A stretch of 19,985 nucleotides of DNA, from positions 1 to 19,985 of the forward strand of contig UQYF01000046.1 in NCBI GenBank assembly GCA_900545175.1, written 5' to 3'. The notes under the pieces are model-generated. The model ran no database searches and was not told where the DNA came from. It saw nothing but the letters and a program-made list of their open reading frames with translations. Source of the DNA: an uncultured Eubacteriales bacterium. Its GTDB lineage: Bacteria; Bacillota; Clostridia; Lachnospirales; Lachnospiraceae. The position numbers and the translations under genes are program-made. This document shows positions 1-6,467 of the stretch, piece by piece; position 1 is the first letter of the stretch; each line of letters starts with the position of its first letter.

Positions 1-79
1 TATACTTGCATACGAAAATAATATGATACTGTAACAAATATTTGTGTCTGTTTTTGATTTCCACGTTCCCATAACGCAA
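1..79 (-). CDS. tnpA: IS200/IS605 transposase TnpA, N-terminal fragment
   Basis: Read on the minus strand, codons 64 down to 2 give a peptide containing KNRHKYLLQYHIIFVCKY. This matches the conserved first strand of the IS200-like Y1 transposases (pattern LxYHIxFxxKYR). The enzyme is a single-strand-specific tyrosine transposase; its HUH and catalytic Tyr motifs lie beyond the window. The start is uncertain: no in-frame ATG exists, TTG at 79 lies 12 nt after GGAGG (92-96), GTG at 88 is too close to it, and GTG at 64 has no good site. TTG at 79 is used here. The frame is open to base 1. Confidence 0.75.
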   Translation of the reverse strand, partial: MRYGNVEIKNRHKYLLQYHIIFVCKY

Positions 80-102
80 GTATAACACAAACCTCCGCTT
101 CT

Positions 103-147
103 GGCTACCTTAACCCACCGTCTAAAGCCAGTGGGATTGCGGTAGCC
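103..147 (-). repeat. Subterminal hairpin of the IS200/IS605 left end
   Basis: Two nested stems separated by a small internal loop: outer 7 bp (103-109 with 141-147, GGCTACC/GGTAGCC) and inner 5 bp (114-118 with 131-135, CCCAC/GTGGG), with a 12-nt apical loop (119-130). Subterminal imperfect hairpins are the TnpA recognition sites in this family. The minus-strand TAG at 122-124 that ends the upstream phosphotransferase frame falls in the apical loop. Confidence 0.75.
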
Positions 148-748
148 CTGTTTCAAAATCCAATATGGCAGATATATGTTTTTCCTGCCAAAGAATATTA
201 GCATAGTGAAAATCTCCATGACAGAAACATTTATTTATTATCTGCGGTTGATTTGAAATTAAATATTCATAAACAAATTCAATATTTAGTTCTGAAAAGT
301 ACTGTTTTTCCGGTATATGAAAAAATCTGCGGTCTTTTACTTCAGTAAATGTTCCTCCTGTTTCGTGCAACTTAGCAAGTGTCTGTCCATATTCGTATAA
401 ATAATCTAAAGAAACATAATTGAAATTATCTCCCACAATAGTAGACAGTCTATCTCCTTGCTTTGCAAGGGAAACACAAAAATGTTTCTTTTCCTCATCG
501 TAATCAATAATAGATGGAGCAAGTTTGCAATTAATAGCACTTATGGTGTTAATTTCGTTTTCTATGTCTGCTCCTAACTGCCTTGCTACTTTTATATATG
601 CTTCAACCTCTTGTTGATTATATATACCCTTTACTTGAAAAACATCATTGCCAGCGTGAGGATATCCAATTACCTCTAATAAAGAAAAGTTCTTATATGG
701 CAAAGAATAAGGGTCTTCTGTATCTCTCCATTTTTCAGGATGCTTCAT
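122..748 (-). pseudogene. Aminoglycoside phosphotransferase-family (APH/choline-kinase fold) gene, C-terminus removed by IS insertion
   Basis: The 208-residue product (start ATG 748, with GAGG 8 nt upstream at 757-760; an upstream in-frame GTG at 808 has no ribosome site) shows the N-lobe of small-molecule kinases. It has the Brenner motif HGDFHYANILW (about residue 177, HGDxxxxN with the catalytic Asp) and the metal-binding Asp in ILDFE (about residue 197). Family members normally continue some 50-80 residues past DFE to complete the helical C-lobe. Here the last eight residues, GLPQSHWL, and the stop are encoded by the IS left end. The kinase core is kept but the C-lobe is missing, so activity is doubtful. 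The substrate cannot be told: aminoglycoside, macrolide, choline and other small molecules are all possible. It begins just after the stop of the upstream membrane protein (812). Confidence 0.75.
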
Positions 749-811
749 ATTCATTACCTCGTCAAATTCTGAGTTACTGATACCTTTCTTTTCTACATCT
801 TCCTGCACGAA

Positions 812-1252
812 TTATTCTACGATATTCTTAATATAATTGTAATCAATTTTTCCCTTTATCACAGAATAGAAAAAAGGGTCTTTTCTGATTGAATAATCTG
901 AATTGATAATAAAATTATTCCAATCGCCTGCTTCGCTGCCATCAGCCAGATAAATAGTAACTTTGAAGCTATACCCGGAATATCCAGCGGATAGCTTCGA
1001 CCTCTTCACTTTAATATCGTTCAGATTGTCGATAATATGCTGAATCTGTTCATCGTCTTTAATATGCGTTGTATTTCCGCTATTCCCATTAAAAACAACG
1101 ATTTCCATGACCTCATTGTGGTCTAAATCCATCAGCTTGATTGGAGCATTATACCAGACTATGATACCAACAAGGAGAATTATTACCATAGATACTAGTA
1201 TGAAAACTAGGCCTGACTGCTTATTTTTCACACATAATATTTTCTTTTTCAT
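812..1252 (-). CDS. Small membrane-anchored protein of unknown function
   Basis: 146 residues with start ATG at 1252 preceded by AGGAGGG 9 nt away. A short basic N-terminus (MKKKILCVKNKQ) leads into one hydrophobic helix (about residues 14-34), then an extracytoplasmic domain of about 110 residues with alternating polar/hydrophobic pattern and a terminal helix. The N-in, C-out arrangement follows from the positive-inside rule. There is no Cys at a lipobox position and no catalytic motif that I recognise. The soluble part resembles small Firmicute domains with an ikiYlaDGsea-like strand pattern, but I cannot name a family. The phosphotransferase-like frame starts close after its stop, so the two were probably cotranscribed. 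Confidence 0.7.
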   Translation of the reverse strand: MKKKILCVKNKQSGLVFILVSMVIILLVGIIVWYNAPIKLMDLDHNEVMEIVVFNGNSGNTTHIKDDEQIQHIIDNLNDIKVKRSKLSAGYSGYSFKVTIYLADGSEAGDWNNFIINSDYSIRKDPFFYSVIKGKIDYNYIKNIVE

Positions 1253-1391
1253 AGCGATTAACCCTCCTTGTCAAATTACGATTGGTTAAAATCTTTCTAT
1301 TCTCCATCTTATTGCCCTTCGGACAATAAATCATCTCTCACTCAAAGAGCCTGACAATCATGATTTTACAACTCTGCACAGCTATACGTTG

Positions 1392-1784
1392 TCATATCCA
1401 CCATTCAGGTGTAAGCTCACCAAGTGTTACTATTCTTTCATTTTCATAGTCAAGCATTATCTCTATGTTATGATATCTTCCGGGCATCATTTGCGTCATA
1501 AATTCACGGCAGGCACCACAAGGAGCTCCTGTTTTGCCATCCGGCATAATAGCCAGCACTCTTTTGATTTCCTGCTCGCCATTTGTAATCATATTAAATA
1601 TTGCATTCCGCTCAGCACATATACCCAGCGTGCAGGAAGTATCCACACATACCCCGACATATATTCTTCCGGAGGCAGATTCAACAGCCGCTGCCACTCC
1701 ACCGGCATAGATTCTTTCGGAAATCTCTCTTCCATTTTGAACGGCTTTAGCTGCTTCATACATTTTTTTCCATTTTGTGTCCAT
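1392..1784 (-). CDS. Cytidine deaminase-family protein (tetrameric CDA / blasticidin-S deaminase type)
   Basis: 130 residues with start ATG 1784 and GAGGG about 6-7 nt upstream. The zinc site is complete: CAE (Cys56, Ala57, Glu58) and PCGAC (Cys89, Cys92), the three-cysteine arrangement of the homotetrameric CDA class, with Glu58 as proton shuttle. Known family chemistry is hydrolytic deamination of cytidine/deoxycytidine in pyrimidine salvage; close relatives of this length deaminate blasticidin S. The window has no other salvage gene, and the neighbours are drug-modifying-enzyme families, so a nucleoside-antibiotic substrate is possible but unproven. The C-terminus ends in PEWWI, without the usual CDA tail. 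The product is cytoplasmic. Confidence in the fold is high, in the substrate low. Confidence 0.85.
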   Translation of the reverse strand: MDTKWKKMYEAAKAVQNGREISERIYAGGVAAAVESASGRIYVGVCVDTSCTLGICAERNAIFNMITNGEQEIKRVLAIMPDGKTGAPCGACREFMTQMMPGRYHNIEIMLDYENERIVTLGELTPEWWI

Positions 1785-2066
1785 TTATTTTCCCTCACCG
1801 GTTCGGATTGTTGTGCGTCTTTCGCCTCTCTTATTGTTTTGGAAGTCTATTCTTGTTATTACGATTAGAAATTCAATTTCGTTTCAAGTTGCTCGTAAGC
1901 CAACAGGTGTTATTACGAGCAATTATTTGCTTTCTACATTAATACTCGTAAGCTTGTTGAATTTATTGCGATTAAAGTATATATTTCACATAAACACTCG
2001 TAAGCTCGCTCGAATTGCTACGATTAAAAATATGTAAACGCCTAAAACCCCCATAAGCTGCTAAAC
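1785..2066. repeat. Gene-free stretch with repeated TCGTAA/TTACGA half-sites
   Basis: No credible reading frame. The stretch holds several copies of a degenerate unit of about 35 bp. Two are clearest, beginning near 1942 and 1999: each opens with CTCGTAAGCT and ends in GCGATTAAA or TACGATTAAA, so the unit carries TCGTA at one end and TACGA at the other and can fold back on itself. A right-half copy (TTACGATTAGA) lies near 1859. A perfect inverted repeat (1889-1922) of the same half-sites is listed separately. Confidence 0.55.
1889..1922. repeat. Perfect 10-bp inverted repeat
   Basis: TTGCTCGTAA at 1889-1898 and TTACGAGCAA at 1913-1922, separated by 14 nt. There is no T-run on either side, so it is not an obvious terminator. 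It belongs with the TCGTAA-type repeats around it. Confidence 0.65.
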
Positions 2067-2258
2067 CTATTTATCTGTGTCCTTCGATTCCTTAGTGAAA
2101 ACCATTGCAAGCCCGGCTATTCCAAAAATAACACCTATCAATGAAAATGGTAACTCGCTCAAATTACTCAGTATAGTATAATTTATCTCCGTACCGCCCA
2201 CGCAAAGAAGTATTCCGAAAATAATTAACGAAATTCCCTTCAAAATCTTGTTATTCAT
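2067..2258 (-). CDS. Small two-helix membrane protein, unknown function
   Basis: 63 residues, start ATG 2258 with AGGAG 7 nt upstream, and a good promoter (2329-2356) ahead. There are two hydrophobic helices: about residues 6-23 (LKGISLIIFGILLCVGG) and about 37-55, joined by a polar loop, then a short charged tail (KESKDTDK). Both are rich in Gly and Ile, as in small integral membrane proteins of Firmicutes. I do not recognise a named family. The strong ribosome site and own promoter support a real gene despite the small size. Confidence 0.65.
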   Translation of the reverse strand: MNNKILKGISLIIFGILLCVGGTEINYTILSNLSELPFSLIGVIFGIAGLAMVFTKESKDTDK

Positions 2259-2328
2259 ATTGTTTCTCCTTTAAAACATTTTCATCTCACTACGACGATT
2301 CTCCACCGAATGCCTTGCCTTACAGACT

Positions 2329-2356
2329 ATTATAAAAGAAAATATAATTCTTTCAA
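2329..2356 (-). promoter_or_regulatory. Probable sigma-A promoter for the two-helix membrane protein
   Basis: On the minus strand TTGAAA (2351-2356), a 16-nt spacer and TATAAT (2329-2334) lie about 70 nt ahead of the ATG at 2258. Confidence 0.6.
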
Positions 2357-2385
2357 TAACTTTTTGTTAATTTTTTGTCATTCTA

Positions 2386-2880
2386 TCAGATTTCACGCAC
2401 ATACATCTCCTCAACCGCGCCAAGCGCAGGCTGCTTTCTTCCGCTCGCCGTGAAGCCATGTTTTTCATAAAATCTGATTGCACGCACATTACTGTCAAAC
2501 ACCCACAGCATGATCTTAGAATAGCCTGCTGCCTTGACATCACCGAGCACCCTATCCATCATCATGCTGCCATAGCCCTTATGCCAATTATCCTTGAGCG
2601 AATGAATACAGATAAGTTCAGCGTACTCCGGCATATCCTTCTCCCTTGAGGCATCCCACCATGCTATACAATGCGGCTTGCCATCAAGTTCCAGAATATA
2701 TCCGTTTCCCTTATTTTCATCAAGAAGCTTTTTGTACATTGCTGTTGCACGTTCAATTCCTGTGCATTCTGAAAACAGGTCGTCAGGAACTATGTCCTTG
2801 AACGCCTCCTTCCAGCTCTCAGTCTGTATGTATGCAAGGTTGTTTTCGTCACCATATTGTACTGTTCTTATATTTACCAT
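2386..2880 (-). CDS. GNAT-family N-acetyltransferase
   Basis: 164 residues, start ATG 2880, with a GAGGA site about 10 nt upstream. It is a typical single-domain GNAT: an N-terminal strand and helix with WKEAFKDIVPDDL (the common start of small-molecule/peptide GNATs), a central sheet, the acetyl-CoA pyrophosphate loop in NWHKGYGSMMM (about residues 97-107), and a C-terminal VRAIRFYEKHGF motif (about 132-143). The family moves acetyl from acetyl-CoA to an amine; the acceptor here cannot be predicted. It starts 31 nt after the stop of the HepT-GNAT gene, so the two are probably on one transcript. A T-rich stretch follows the stop but no convincing terminator stem. Confidence 0.85.
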   Translation of the reverse strand: MVNIRTVQYGDENNLAYIQTESWKEAFKDIVPDDLFSECTGIERATAMYKKLLDENKGNGYILELDGKPHCIAWWDASREKDMPEYAELICIHSLKDNWHKGYGSMMMDRVLGDVKAAGYSKIMLWVFDSNVRAIRFYEKHGFTASGRKQPALGAVEEMYVREI

Positions 2881-2911
2881 AGATTCACATCCTCTGTTTT
2901 CAGTAACTTCA

Positions 2912-3748
2912 CTATATTTTTAATTCATATATCCTCTGTTTTGGCATTCCTTCATAGTAAAATACATAGTCCTTCGGAGGCTGCACCTCCTCAATTAACC
3001 TCGCACCCAGCTTTTCAATAGTCTTGTAGGAAGCCACATTGTCAAAATCGCATGTCAAATACAGCTTATCCATCCCATAATATCTTGCGACATCCGGCAT
3101 TAGCCGGCAAGCCAGAAGCGCATAATGATTTCCCCTGTACTCCTCATCGACTTCATAGCCGATATTTCCATTATAATATGAGTGATAATTGTGACCAATT
3201 CTGAAGCTTATCTTTCCCACATTTACATTACGGGATTTGGAAATAATGTTCCACCAGTAAAACGGCAGCTCTTTGTCATTTCCGGCATAAGTATCAATCA
3301 ACTCAAGCCTGACGCTGTCATTTTCCAGTGTAAAAAAATCTTTATTAAACTCAAATAATTTTTTTACCACTGATTCAAAATCAAAAAATAAATCAATATA
3401 TTTTTCCACTATTACATTGCAATAGGTTCTCACGATATCTCCGTCATAATCATGTGCAAGCTCATTTCGCACCTTAAGCATTTCCATCCATGTGTCATCT
3501 GAAATCAGGTTAGCCTTGAATGCTTCGCGCAATACTTCACGCGGAGAGCCTGCCACAAAACCTGTTATTGCATAATACTGCACCAGTATGTCCTTCATAA
3601 CCTTCCACGCCAAATCAAACGTGATACTGAACTTGGCACTTGTCCCGCTGAGCACAAAGGAATCCGAAAGATCTCTCTGTCTTGCCTCAGCCAAAGTATT
3701 TAATGAGTTACAAAAAGACTTAAAACGTCTACTGAATTTTTCGTCCAT
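2912..3748 (-). CDS. HepT-like HEPN protein (HI0074-type NTase substrate-binding) fused to a GNAT domain
   Basis: 278 residues from ATG 3748, which has GGAGG 12 nt upstream; an in-frame ATG at 3793 exists but is weaker and lies deep inside the preceding gene. Residues 1-130 are an all-helical HEPN domain of the HI0074/HepT kind with the motif RNELAHDY (Arg94, His99, Tyr101), i.e. RX4HXY. In characterised MntA-HepT pairs the Arg/His of this motif form the RNase site and the Tyr is AMPylated by MntA (established knowledge). Residues about 137-278 are a GNAT domain: a GYEVDEEYRGNHYALLAC acetyl-CoA loop (degenerate, RGNHYA) and NVASYKTIEKLGA near the C-terminus. The gene overlaps the MntA-like gene by 20 nt, which suggests translational coupling. 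The added GNAT is the odd part; its role is unknown. Confidence 0.85.
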   Translation of the reverse strand: MDEKFSRRFKSFCNSLNTLAEARQRDLSDSFVLSGTSAKFSITFDLAWKVMKDILVQYYAITGFVAGSPREVLREAFKANLISDDTWMEMLKVRNELAHDYDGDIVRTYCNVIVEKYIDLFFDFESVVKKLFEFNKDFFTLENDSVRLELIDTYAGNDKELPFYWWNIISKSRNVNVGKISFRIGHNYHSYYNGNIGYEVDEEYRGNHYALLACRLMPDVARYYGMDKLYLTCDFDNVASYKTIEKLGARLIEEVQPPKDYVFYYEGMPKQRIYELKI

Positions 3749-4001
3749 ATTGCCTGATATCCTCCAACAACAATTCATTTCTACAGGTATCAATATTCAA
3801 TAAATCCACACTGTAAAGCGTCGGCAATTCCTCCGCCATTGCGGCAAGCTTATCGAAATTGTCAACCCCTGATACTGCTATGTCTATATCACTGCGTTCC
3901 CTGCTTGTCCCCTTTGCCCTTGAACCATATAAAATCACTTCATTTGCACCAAAACTTTTACACAGCTTTACAACCTCTGCTATTACCTCGTCTGCTTTCA
4001 T
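3729..4001 (-). CDS. MntA-like minimal nucleotidyltransferase (HI0073 type), probable antitoxin
   Basis: 90 residues, start ATG 4001 with a G-rich ribosome site (AGGGGGG) 7 nt upstream. It carries the DNA polymerase beta-type signature: ILYGSRAKGTSRERSDIDIAV fits GSX10DXD (two metal-binding Asp), and SVDLL later supplies the third acidic residue. Length and motif fit the MNT half of MNT/HEPN modules. In type VII toxin-antitoxin systems the partner AMPylates a Tyr in HepT and so neutralises it. The 20-nt overlap with the HepT-like gene and the exact motif pairing support that assignment, although HI0073/HI0074-type pairs are not all shown to be toxin-antitoxin systems. Confidence 0.85.
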   Translation of the reverse strand: MKADEVIAEVVKLCKSFGANEVILYGSRAKGTSRERSDIDIAVSGVDNFDKLAAMAEELPTLYSVDLLNIDTCRNELLLEDIRQYGRKIQ

Positions 4002-4073
4002 CCGATTACCCCCCTATCCGCAAAACTATTTTCTTTGAAATTCTGAACACCGCCAGTCTCTCCGAATAGGCTT

Positions 4074-4574
4074 TTACAGCAATAACTGCTTCACCATCTG
4101 TATTTCCCTGTAGTGCTCACCCATAAATGTATACTCTATTTCCTTAATTTCCCTAAACCCAATATCGCAGTACATTTTTCGTGCAACGGCGTTCTCAAGT
4201 GACACACTTATATATATTTTATCAGCATCATAATTTTTCCTGAAAAAATCTATAAATTCCAATACTGCTCTTTTTCCGCAGCCTTTTCCCTGATACTGTT
4301 TTCCTATCATAAAACGACTCAAAGACCACCCCGGAATATCTTCATCATAATCATACAGTATAAAACCAACCATTGTCCGGTTATGCTATATTGCAAGAGT
4401 ATACAAGCCATCCTCAAAAGCCGCTTCAACCAATGACTGAGCGTTATCGGCAACAAAATGTTTTTGGCTCTCATCAACCTTAAGCGCTATACATTCCATA
4501 TAGTTTTCTTTGGTAATTTTTCTGAATTCCAGCTTGTCTTCATCTATATTCAATATTTTTAATATCTCAGATAT
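4074..4574 (-). pseudogene. Spermidine/spermine-type GNAT acetyltransferase broken by an in-frame amber codon
   Basis: The minus-strand frame is open from 4574 to 4074 except for one TAG at 4386-4388. Joined across it, the product (about 166 residues) reads as a Blt/PaiA-like GNAT: EFRKITKENYMECIALKV at the start, HFVADNAQSLVEA, then LYTLAI[stop]HNRTMVGF, followed by RFMIGKQYQGKGCGKRAV (acetyl-CoA loop, QGKGCG) and NAVARKMYCDIGF. Relatives have Tyr at the stop position (AIY), so TAT to TAG is a likely single change. The start also looks lost: the frame begins with ATA TCT GAG after an AGGAGG site, where an ATG might once have stood. A 99-residue remainder from ATG 4373 keeps the CoA loop but lacks the N-terminal strands. 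Probably not functional. Confidence 0.75.
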
Positions 4575-4635
4575 TTAGAAACATCTCCTCCTCATTCCAT
4601 ATATTGTTCCTTGTGCATTATGTCTGTCCATATAT

Positions 4636-4726
4636 ATGCATGATATCAGGGGCAAAATGTCAGAAGTCCGATGTAAGCTTGCTTGTGTGAGGATTTTTGA
4701 CCTTTTGACCTCAACATCATATGCAT
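4636..4726. repeat. Palindromic repeat, copy C (open arms with insert)
   Basis: The left arm 4636-4661 (ATGCAT...GATATCAGGGGCAAAATGTC) and right arm 4699-4726 are imperfect inverted copies; read on the minus strand the right arm is GATGTTGAGGTCAAAAGGTC. About 37 bp lies between them. The GAGGTCAAAA-type core is shared with the repeats at 9119, 12895 and 19933. Confidence 0.6.
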
Positions 4727-4739
4727 TATAACTGTTATA

Positions 4740-4902
4740 GGCAGAGAAAATCCGCCAAAATTGCACTGTCTGTGAATTTTCTCTGCCCATTTTATTTAAT
4801 ATCTCATCCTTAGACTGAAATATCTGCTGTTTTTTTCTATTTCGGGCTGTTTTCTCTGCCCACAGCATATTATAACCGCTTCTTTAGACTGAATTTTCTG
4901 CC
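4740..4902. repeat. Inverted repeat plus two direct repeats downstream of gatB
   Basis: A perfect 12-bp inverted repeat GGCAGAGAAAAT (4740-4751) / ATTTTCTCTGCC (4776-4787), with no T-run. The right arm begins a direct repeat: TTTTCTCTGCCCA at 4777-4789 recurs at 4850-4862, and each copy is followed about 20 nt later by TTAGACTGAA and TCTGC (4810-4829 and 4884-4902). No gene is seen in 4575-4922; a 97-codon frame across it has no support. Confidence 0.6.
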
Positions 4903-4922
4903 GGTGCGATATAGAGCCACCC

Positions 4923-6353
4923 CTACAGCAGCTCCTTAAGTATCTTGTTGATGCTTGCCGGGTTAGCCTTACCCTTCATAGCCTTCATGGTCTGTCCCAC
5001 AAGGAAGCCGAGAGCCTTCTCCTTGCCGCTGTGATAGTCGGCAACGGACTGAGGATTGGCAGCTATAATCTCCTCGATGGTGCTCTTTAACGCACCGTCA
5101 TCGTTCACAATCTTAAGTCCCTTCTCCTCGACATACTTCTCAGGGGCGATGTCCTCCTTAAATATCTTCTCGAACACTTCCTTTGCAACACTTGAATTTA
5201 TTGAGCCCGCCTCGACAAGCTCGATGAGCTTTGCAAGGTTCTCAGGTGAGAAGCTTATGTCCTCCGGCTCCATGGAATTATCCTTTAAGAGACGCATTGT
5301 CTCAACCATGAGCCAGTTGGAGACCTTCTTAGGCTTGTTGCAGATTGCGGTTGTCGCCTCGAAGATGTCAGACATCCTCTTTGAGTTGGTTATAATGTCC
5401 GCATCGTACTCAGGTATATCGAATTCAGCCTTATATCTTGCCCTCTTCTCATCCCTGAACTCAGGCTGGCGTGCCTTTACGGCATTAAGCCACTCATCGT
5501 CGATGACAACAGGTACAAGGTCAGGCTCAGGAAAATATCTGTAGTCCTGTGCATCCTCCTTAGAACGCATCGCATAGGAATACTCCTTGTTGTCATCCCA
5601 GCGTCTTGTCTCCTGAACAACCTTTCCGCCGTCCTCTATAATCTCTATCTGTCTCTTCTTCTCCGCCTCGATTGCCCTTGCTATGGCTTTGAAGGAGTTA
5701 AGATTCTTAGTCTCGGTTCTTGTACCGAATTCTGAAGCTCCGACCTCGCGTACTGAGAGGTTGACATCGGCACGCATTGAGCCCTCCTGAAGCTTGCAGT
5801 CTGAAGCTCCAAGATACTGGATTATAAGTCTCAGCTTATCAAGATATGCGATAACCTCTTCAGCCGAGCGCATATCCGGCTCGGATACTATCTCTATAAG
5901 AGGAACTCCCGAACGATTGAAGTCAACAAGTGAGCAGTCCTCCCACTCATCGTGGACAAGCTTTCCTGCATCCTCCTCCATGTGAATCTCATGGATTCTC
6001 ACAGTCTTTTTTCCTCCATCGGCAGTCTCTATCTCAATGCCGCCATCATGGCAGATTGGATGATAGAGCTGTGAAATCTGGTAGTTCTGTGGATTATCAG
6101 GGTAAAAATAATTCTTTCGGTCAAATATATTCTTCCGGTTAATCTCGCAGTTGGTCGCAAGTCCCACTGCCATGGCGTACTCCACAACCTGCTTGTTTAA
6201 AACCGGAAGTGAGCCCGGCATACCTGAACATACCGGACACACATGTGTATTAGGCGCTCCGCCGAATGCCGTGGAGCAGCCGCAGAAAATCTTAGTCTTT
6301 GTAGCAAGTTCTACATGAACCTCAAGTCCAATGACGGTTTCGTATTCTTTCAT
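4923..6353 (-). CDS. gatB: Asp-tRNA(Asn)/Glu-tRNA(Gln) amidotransferase subunit B
   Basis: 476 residues, the usual family length, start ATG 6353 with GGAGG 8 nt upstream. GatB binds the misacylated tRNA and phosphorylates the Glu/Asp side chain before ammonia from GatA amidates it. Visible hallmarks are the N-terminal YETVIGLEVHVEL, the zinc-type cysteine cluster CGCSTAFGG...HVCPVCSGMPGSLP (about residues 24-50), the DRKNYFYPDNPQNYQISQ block, the DFNRSGVPLIEIVSEPD block, and a C-terminal YqeY-like helical tail ending in KGKANPASINKILKELL. It is the last gene of gatC-gatA-gatB, 114 nt after gatA. No glutaminyl- or asparaginyl-tRNA synthetase is in the window. Confidence 0.97.
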   Translation of the reverse strand: MKEYETVIGLEVHVELATKTKIFCGCSTAFGGAPNTHVCPVCSGMPGSLPVLNKQVVEYAMAVGLATNCEINRKNIFDRKNYFYPDNPQNYQISQLYHPICHDGGIEIETADGGKKTVRIHEIHMEEDAGKLVHDEWEDCSLVDFNRSGVPLIEIVSEPDMRSAEEVIAYLDKLRLIIQYLGASDCKLQEGSMRADVNLSVREVGASEFGTRTETKNLNSFKAIARAIEAEKKRQIEIIEDGGKVVQETRRWDDNKEYSYAMRSKEDAQDYRYFPEPDLVPVVIDDEWLNAVKARQPEFRDEKRARYKAEFDIPEYDADIITNSKRMSDIFEATTAICNKPKKVSNWLMVETMRLLKDNSMEPEDISFSPENLAKLIELVEAGSINSSVAKEVFEKIFKEDIAPEKYVEEKGLKIVNDDGALKSTIEEIIAANPQSVADYHSGKEKALGFLVGQTMKAMKGKANPASINKILKELL

Positions 6354-6370
6354 TCAATATTCCTCCATGT

Positions 6371-6423
6371 CACTTTTTAAAAGTAACCCAAATAACCTTG
6401 AAAAACGTGCTTTTACGTTTTTC
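6371..6423 (-). other. Stem-loop in the gatA-gatB spacer
   Basis: A perfect 9-bp stem GAAAAACGT (6400-6408) / ACGTTTTTC (6415-6423) with a 6-nt loop, plus a short palindrome ACTTTTTAAAAGT at 6371-6383. The stem is A/T rich and followed by mixed sequence, so it may be a weak attenuator or an RNA processing/stability signal rather than a full terminator. Confidence 0.4.
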
Positions 6424-6467
6424 CTGTATGAAATAACAGAACATATCAATCAACGTATTCTGCTGAT

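Larger units (their letters stand above)
1..150 (-). mobile_element. Left end of an IS200/IS605-family insertion sequence (cut by window edge)
   Basis: The first ~150 bases on the minus strand hold, in order, a subterminal hairpin (103-147), a GGAGG ribosome binding site (92-96) and the start of a TnpA-type Y1 transposase running off the window. An imperfect subterminal hairpin just ahead of tnpA is the known layout of an IS200/IS605 left end. The boundary with host DNA is not exact: the phosphotransferase reading frame loses family character after its DFE triplet (about 151-160), so the junction lies around there. No target duplication is expected in this family. Whether the element also carries tnpB cannot be seen. 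Confidence 0.75.

Noticed and set aside
3749..3793. Upstream ATG start for the HepT-GNAT protein (adds MIPVEMNCCWRISGN)
   Set aside because: The extra residues lie within the MntA-like gene in another frame, do not look like the HEPN family start, and the ATG at 3748 has a GGAGG upstream.
4386..4388. Amber codon recoding (pyrrolysine or suppression) in the GNAT gene
   Set aside because: Genes elsewhere in the window use TAG as a normal stop (gatB, dapL, MntA-like), relatives have Tyr at this position, and the start codon also looks lost, so a plain nonsense mutation is simpler.
4575..4868. 97-codon minus-strand reading frame (MLWAEKTARNRKK...)
   Set aside because: It crosses the direct repeats and palindromic copy C, has no ribosome site and no family features; it is open by chance.
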